Source of the DNA: Sulfuricurvum sp.
Lineage (GTDB): Bacteria > Campylobacterota > Campylobacteria > Campylobacterales > Sulfurimonadaceae
Reading direction: 5' to 3'
NCBI RefSeq assembly: GCF_023229695.1
Contig: NZ_JALNYS010000010.1
Location: 1-64,000 of the forward strand
Length of the DNA: 64,000 bases
The translations under genes were made by a program, and so were the position numbers. The notes beneath the pieces are model-generated. The model was not told the origin of the DNA. It ran no database searches and saw nothing but the letters and a program-made list of their open reading frames with translations. Positions 60,144-64,000 of the stretch are shown here, one piece after another; the first letter of the stretch is position 1, and every line of letters starts with the position of its first letter.

Positions 60144-61870
60144 TTTTCTACCTTTATTTTAGTTTCTTGATACACCGCACTCATCCCCTCATCACTGAGC
60201 TGACTCGGGGTCAGATGGTTGACGCCTACCGTACCTGAATAGATGAGGAGACAATCTCTTCGAAGTCGCTCATCGTATTTAACCTCCATTACAACCGAAC
60301 CGTTCGGTGATTGGAGCACTACCCTCTCCCCCTGCGAAAACCCGCAATCGGGATGAAAATAGACCCCGCTCGGACGTCGAAACTGCGAATTGAGCGATCC
60401 CGAAAATTTTGCCGTTATGAGAAAGAACCCTTCACTCTGATCCATACTCAAATCAATTTCGTCCATAAATTCAAACTCACCCGAATCGGTTGCAAACCCT
60501 TTTTCATAAGGGACGGCAGGACGACTTCGACGGTACCCTACCCCTTCAACCGTCTCTATCTGTGACGCTAAAAGGGCCAGCGCTTCCTCTTCCGAGGGGA
60601 TCATCAATCCGAAATGATTCGATAAAAAAGCGGCCAAATCGTACTCCGAGATACCGATCTCGCTCTGATGTATCTGACGCATCGGTTGCATGGTATAATC
60701 GCCGTAGGAGCTGCGTACATCGCTCTTTTCATCAAAACTTTTTGCGGGGATAACCAAATCGGCGCTCCTTGCCGTCTCATTATCGTGAAGTCCGAAATAG
60801 ACCCTGTATCCGGCTTGAGCAAACTCTCTTTCCACTTTCGAAGAATCGGGCATCTGTGCGAGGGGATTCCCCCCCTGAATGAATACGCATCCGTATCGTG
60901 AAAAATCTACGGCGGGTTTTGCAACACGTTTTGAGATACTCCGAAACGGCAGTTCAATCCCCTTTAACGAATCTCCCAGATAACTGACACCCGATCCCCT
61001 TTTGCCAAAAAGCCCCAAAAGCGCTCCGAAGGCATCAATCGAACGGAGGACATCGGCACCGTTGCGGTATTTTTGAACCCCTGCTCCGACTAGAATCGCC
61101 GTTCTTTTCCCTCGAACAATCTCTAAAACCGCACCGATATCCCCTAAGGAGAGATCTATCATATCAAGAGTCGCTTTAATCCGCACCGTTTGCGTCAATT
61201 CGTAAAAGTCATTATAGCCGGTCCCAAACTCCTCTAAAAAATCAACGTCATGCATCCCTTCAATCATAGCAAAACGGCTCAACAGCAATGCCAAATGGAC
61301 GTCACAATGGGGCTTGATCTGAAGATGCAAATCCGCTTGCTGTGCCAGTGCCGTTTTGATCGGGTCAATAACAATGATTTTTTTTCCGCTCAATATCGGC
61401 ACTAGATGCGAATGGGTTACATGCAGGTTGCGTCCCCATACGACAATCACTTCCGCTTCGGTAAGCATCGATGGCGAAAGGACCCAATTTTCTCCGCGAC
61501 CGAGCAATACCCCAGCTTCACCCGCCCCGTCACATAAAGAGCCTTTAGTGCCGGTAGCGTCCATAGCGGCAAAAAAATGTTCAACGGAACGCTGCATTAA
61601 ACCGATATTGCCGCTTCCCCGATAGTAAAGGGTTTCGGGTGATTTTTGAAGAAAATCCGCCAACATCCCCAATGCCTCATCCATCGAAATTTCACCCCCT
61701 CTAAAACTCGGAGTGAGAAGACGTTGCGTCTTTGAGTAATGGTTCAGGTGCGGGCACAGATATCCGTTTGTAACCGGATGATTTTTGTCGCCTCGAAAAC
61801 GGCCTGACGTCTCAACGACAATACGGCAAGCATCATAACAATCCAACGGACAGGCTGTAATCTGGTTCAT
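60137..61870 (-). CDS. Molybdopterin oxidoreductase, [4Fe-4S] containing, cytoplasmic
   Basis: 577 residues. The N-terminal Cys pattern CPLDCYDAC with a further Cys ~19 residues later (GYLCPHL) forms a [4Fe-4S] site. Motifs 'GSGNIGLMQRSVEHFF', 'SLCDGAGEAG', 'VVWGRNLHVTHSHL' and 'GGNPLAQMPDSSKVE' place it in the DMSO-reductase superfamily. No Tat signal, so cytoplasmic. It is shorter than formate dehydrogenases (~700-800); the substrate is unknown. Confidence 0.88.
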   Translation of the reverse strand: MNQITACPLDCYDACRIVVETSGRFRGDKNHPVTNGYLCPHLNHYSKTQRLLTPSFRGGEISMDEALGMLADFLQKSPETLYYRGSGNIGLMQRSVEHFFAAMDATGTKGSLCDGAGEAGVLLGRGENWVLSPSMLTEAEVIVVWGRNLHVTHSHLVPILSGKKIIVIDPIKTALAQQADLHLQIKPHCDVHLALLLSRFAMIEGMHDVDFLEEFGTGYNDFYELTQTVRIKATLDMIDLSLGDIGAVLEIVRGKRTAILVGAGVQKYRNGADVLRSIDAFGALLGLFGKRGSGVSYLGDSLKGIELPFRSISKRVAKPAVDFSRYGCVFIQGGNPLAQMPDSSKVEREFAQAGYRVYFGLHDNETARSADLVIPAKSFDEKSDVRSSYGDYTMQPMRQIHQSEIGISEYDLAAFLSNHFGLMIPSEEEALALLASQIETVEGVGYRRSRPAVPYEKGFATDSGEFEFMDEIDLSMDQSEGFFLITAKFSGSLNSQFRRPSGVYFHPDCGFSQGERVVLQSPNGSVVMEVKYDERLRRDCLLIYSGTVGVNHLTPSQLSDEGMSAVYQETKIKVEKC

Positions 61871-62039
61871 CCATGAGCTTCTTTATTTGCATTTATTCGT
61901 AAAACACCATTTCCCGGAGATATATATTTTAATTCTCCGAAGAATTTAACTATATTTTACACTTCCCACCCTTTATATTTTAGTAAAAAAAACCACTGAT
62001 TAGGATATGATTAAAGAATACAAATATATTGAGGTCATT
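61871..62039. other. Divergent intergenic region upstream of cheV
   Basis: 169 AT-rich bases between the oxidoreductase and cheV starts; presumably promoters for both. GAGG lies 6 bases before the cheV ATG. Nothing else is recognised. Confidence 0.4.
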
Positions 62040-62999
62040 ATGTCGCTTTTGGAAAATGTTGATGCTGCTACCAATCTGGCAAAAAACAATGAAGTACAGC
62101 TTTTAGTCTTTAAAATTGATGCGTCGGAGGGTTCCCCCTATTATGCTATCAACGTTTTTAAAACCCGTGAAGTTGTCGAGGCGAAGCGCCATCACCTTAC
62201 CCTTATCCCGGGAACGCACCCCCTTTTGGAGGGGAGTATTGTTTTGCGTGAAGTCCAAATTCCGATCCTAAATCTTCCAAAATGGCTCGGTGTAGAGCTT
62301 GATCCGGTAAAGAAAAAAACCTCAAATCTTTTAATCTGCGATTTCAACGGAGTTATTATCGGGATTCGGATCATGTACGCCTATCGCGTCATTAAGAAAA
62401 ACTGGAGCGAAATGCACGCACCCGACTCCTATAGTCTGGGCGACGAGGGGCTTGTGATCAACGATACCCGTCTTGATGACGGAAGTTTATGCCTCGTCCT
62501 TGATTATGAAAAACTTCTTTCCGAAGTGATCCCTCAGGCAATGGTCAATGTGGATAAAGCGCTTGAAGGGATTAAAAACCTCCCCATGCCCGAAAAACTG
62601 AAAAACGGTACCGTTTTGATTGCCGAAGACTCAAAAACAGCGCAGCGCCATCTCCGCAATATTTTCGACCGTGCCCATTTAAGCTACCAGATTTTCAATA
62701 ACGGCAAGGATTTGATCGAGTTTGTCACCCGTCATCCCGACCCTGCATCCATTCCCGCTGTTATTACCGATATCGAAATGCCTGAGATGTCGGGATTTAC
62801 CGTTATACAGCGTCTCAAAGCCAATCCCCTTACCAAAGCGATCCCCATTATCGTCAACAGTTCAATGACCGGAGAAAATAACAAACGCGAAGCGGCAGGA
62901 CTCGGAGCTGACGGCTTTATCGATAAAACCAAGAGTGAAAATATTTTGCCGTTGATTATCATGAAAATGGAAGCGGCAAAGCAGAAATTACTCTCCTGA
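62040..62999 (+). CDS. cheV: Chemotaxis coupling protein CheV (CheW-REC)
   Basis: 319 residues from the ATG at 62040; an in-frame ATG 11 codons upstream lacks a ribosome-binding site. Residues ~1-170 form a CheW-like domain ('YYAINVFKTREVV', 'GSIVLREVQIPILNLPKWLG'). Residues ~190-315 form a receiver domain with 'VLIAEDSKTAQRHL', phosphoacceptor 'AVITDIEMPEMSGF' and 'GADGFIDKTKSE'. It couples receptors to CheA and is tuned by phosphorylation. Its stop lies inside the left end of a dispersed element. Confidence 0.95.
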   Translation: MSLLENVDAATNLAKNNEVQLLVFKIDASEGSPYYAINVFKTREVVEAKRHHLTLIPGTHPLLEGSIVLREVQIPILNLPKWLGVELDPVKKKTSNLLICDFNGVIIGIRIMYAYRVIKKNWSEMHAPDSYSLGDEGLVINDTRLDDGSLCLVLDYEKLLSEVIPQAMVNVDKALEGIKNLPMPEKLKNGTVLIAEDSKTAQRHLRNIFDRAHLSYQIFNNGKDLIEFVTRHPDPASIPAVITDIEMPEMSGFTVIQRLKANPLTKAIPIIVNSSMTGENNKREAAGLGADGFIDKTKSENILPLIIMKMEAAKQKLLS

Positions 63000-63115
63000 T
63001 CTTACGCACTTTTAAAGAAAAGTCCCTAATACGGCAGAGGTGAATTGGAACAAGCGAAGTGTTCTGAAGGGGATGTTTCCACAGAAACGCTACCCGCATC
63101 TTCGGGATGCGGGAG
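62996..63115 (+). repeat. Dispersed element, copy 8 with altered interior, overlapping cheV stop
   Basis: The left end CTGATCTTACGCAC includes the cheV stop codon. The interior differs from the family until the hairpin CCCGCATC-TTCGG-GATGCGGG. The right end is absent. It lies between convergent genes. Confidence 0.75.
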
Positions 63116-63125
63116 AAAGAAAAAA

Positions 63126-64000
63126 TTAATCCAGAATAGCCAAAACTTGACCGGCTTCGATCTTATCGTTCGGCTTGACCAAAATACTGCTCAGCACTCC
63201 CTCGCGCGGTGCAACAACATCGATCTCCATTTTCATTGCTTCAAGAATCATAATTTTATCACCTGCATTCACCTTTGATCCCGCTTGCGCTACAAGCTTG
63301 AAAACAGAACCCGGAAGCTCCGCGCAGATTGCATTAGCATTCGCTACAGGCGCTGCAACCGGTGCCGCTGCAACCGGTGCCGCCGGAGCTGCTGCTACGG
63401 TAACTGCAGGTGCAGTTTGAACGCTGGCGTTTCCGCCTACGATTTGTACATTATATTGTTGTCCGTCTACGATTACAGTATAGGTTCCGTTTGCCATAAT
63501 ATTATTCTCCTGTGGTAGTGTTGATTGAAGTGTTTCTTGTGCCGCTTTCGGGCTGTTTTTTCGAACATTGAGTGTTGCTTCCCCTTTAAGGAAAGCAATC
63601 CCTTTAATATCGCATGAAGCAGCGATGAAAATATTTTCATCGCTGACTTCAATCCCTTCTTCCTCCAAACGCCGGCTCCAGTAAGCGATTGATTTGGTCT
63701 CATCGCGATCCGCAATATCGATGGCATTGTCCGTCGTCGGTTCAAGCTTAAGCTGTTCATGCGCGATGCGAACCACTTCCGCATCGGGAGCGGTAGGTGT
63801 TTTACCGAAATAGCCCAGTACCATTTTCCCATACCCGGGGGCAATTTTTTTCCATGGACCCATCAACGCATTGTTGAGTGCCTGCTGGAAGTAAAACTGT
63901 GATACCGGAGTTACGGAGGTACCGTATCCCCCTTTTTCCACCACTTCGCGCATTGCACGAATCACTTCGGGATAACGGTCTAACATATTGTTATCGCGCA
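63126..64000 (-). CDS. Pyruvate carboxylase B / oxaloacetate decarboxylase alpha, C-terminal part
   Basis: The frame runs off the right edge; about 290 codons are visible. Residues from 'YPEVIRAMREVVEKGGYGTSVTPVSQFYFQQALNN' onward match the conserved carboxyltransferase C-terminal region (PYC_OADA). A Pro/Ala linker leads to a biotinyl domain with EAMKMEI, where Lys carries biotin. In Campylobacterota the two-subunit pyruvate carboxylase (PycB) is usual; oxaloacetate decarboxylase is the alternative. An internal ATG at 63497, preceded by GGAG, could also yield the biotinyl domain alone (~123 residues). Confidence 0.9.
   Translation of the reverse strand, partial: RDNNMLDRYPEVIRAMREVVEKGGYGTSVTPVSQFYFQQALNNALMGPWKKIAPGYGKMVLGYFGKTPTAPDAEVVRIAHEQLKLEPTTDNAIDIADRDETKSIAYWSRRLEEEGIEVSDENIFIAASCDIKGIAFLKGEATLNVRKNSPKAAQETLQSTLPQENNIMANGTYTVIVDGQQYNVQIVGGNASVQTAPAVTVAAAPAAPVAAAPVAAPVANANAICAELPGSVFKLVAQAGSKVNAGDKIMILEAMKMEIDVVAPREGVLSSILVKPNDKIEAGQVLAILD

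Noticed and set aside
4096..63115. The recurring elements as a CRISPR array
   Set aside because: Copies are kilobases apart, vary in length and carry no regular spacers; no cas genes are present.

Overview
The window looks like a Campylobacterota (Epsilonproteobacteria) chromosome, most like the Sulfuricurvum/Sulfurimonas group. Signs of this are the fused ResB-CcsA cytochrome c maturation protein, a flavocytochrome-c-type sulfide dehydrogenase, the tlpA-ftsY-radA order, an extra dihydroorotase-like protein without catalytic residues, ribonuclease Y, and CheV and FliL scattered among housekeeping genes. The assignment rests on gene content and order recognised by eye; no database search was possible.

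Region 1 (1-20544) is an unbroken minus-strand block dominated by c-type cytochromes. It holds a NapC/NrfH-like tetraheme quinol dehydrogenase, a 3-heme protein, two 12-heme proteins, two 8-heme proteins and one 7-heme protein, a 4-heme protein, a 735-residue cytochrome with 10 canonical plus 2 unusual heme motifs, and a monoheme cytochrome. That is 67 CXXCH motifs plus two CX3CH and two longer motifs. A fused ResB-CcsA protein for heme attachment lies among them. In the middle (9152-16623) a six-gene operon encodes an NHL beta-propeller lipoprotein, a SurA/PpiC-type prolyl isomerase, an outer-membrane beta-barrel, a second NHL propeller, the large cytochrome and a small exported protein. This layout resembles outer-membrane porin-cytochrome conduits or cytochrome-filament export loci. 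My working model is electron exchange between the menaquinone pool and the outside of the cell.

Region 2 (20545-32640) holds an OB-fold lipoprotein, a porin, then a cytochrome c'-like protein, a Rieske protein and a flavocytochrome-c sulfide dehydrogenase flavoprotein. It continues with chorismate mutase, the dihydroorotase-like protein, a small cytochrome, lpxB, and DsbD with a periplasmic thioredoxin.

Region 3 (32640-64000) is mainly housekeeping: a YyaL-type protein, ppk2 with a very hairpin-rich leader, thrC, tRNA-Leu(CAG), argB, lpxK, a DegT-family protein lacking the PLP lysine, nadE, cmoB, a cation efflux protein, rny, ftsY, radA (with a mazEF-type module inserted between them), carbonic anhydrase, mlaE, fliL, acpS, a chemoreceptor, thiS, argD, a molybdopterin oxidoreductase, cheV, and the C-terminal part of a biotin-dependent carboxylase/decarboxylase.

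Across the whole window there is a dispersed family of roughly 140-bp structured elements with 14-bp terminal inverted repeats (CTGATGTTACGCAC). Some copies carry 7-8-bp direct repeats outside the ends, as a transposed element would. Internal hairpins show compensatory changes between copies. Copies occur as full elements, a tandem duplication, a 41-bp ends-only form, forms with replaced interiors, and one that rewrites the C-terminus of a DUF1016 gene. No transposase is present in the window.
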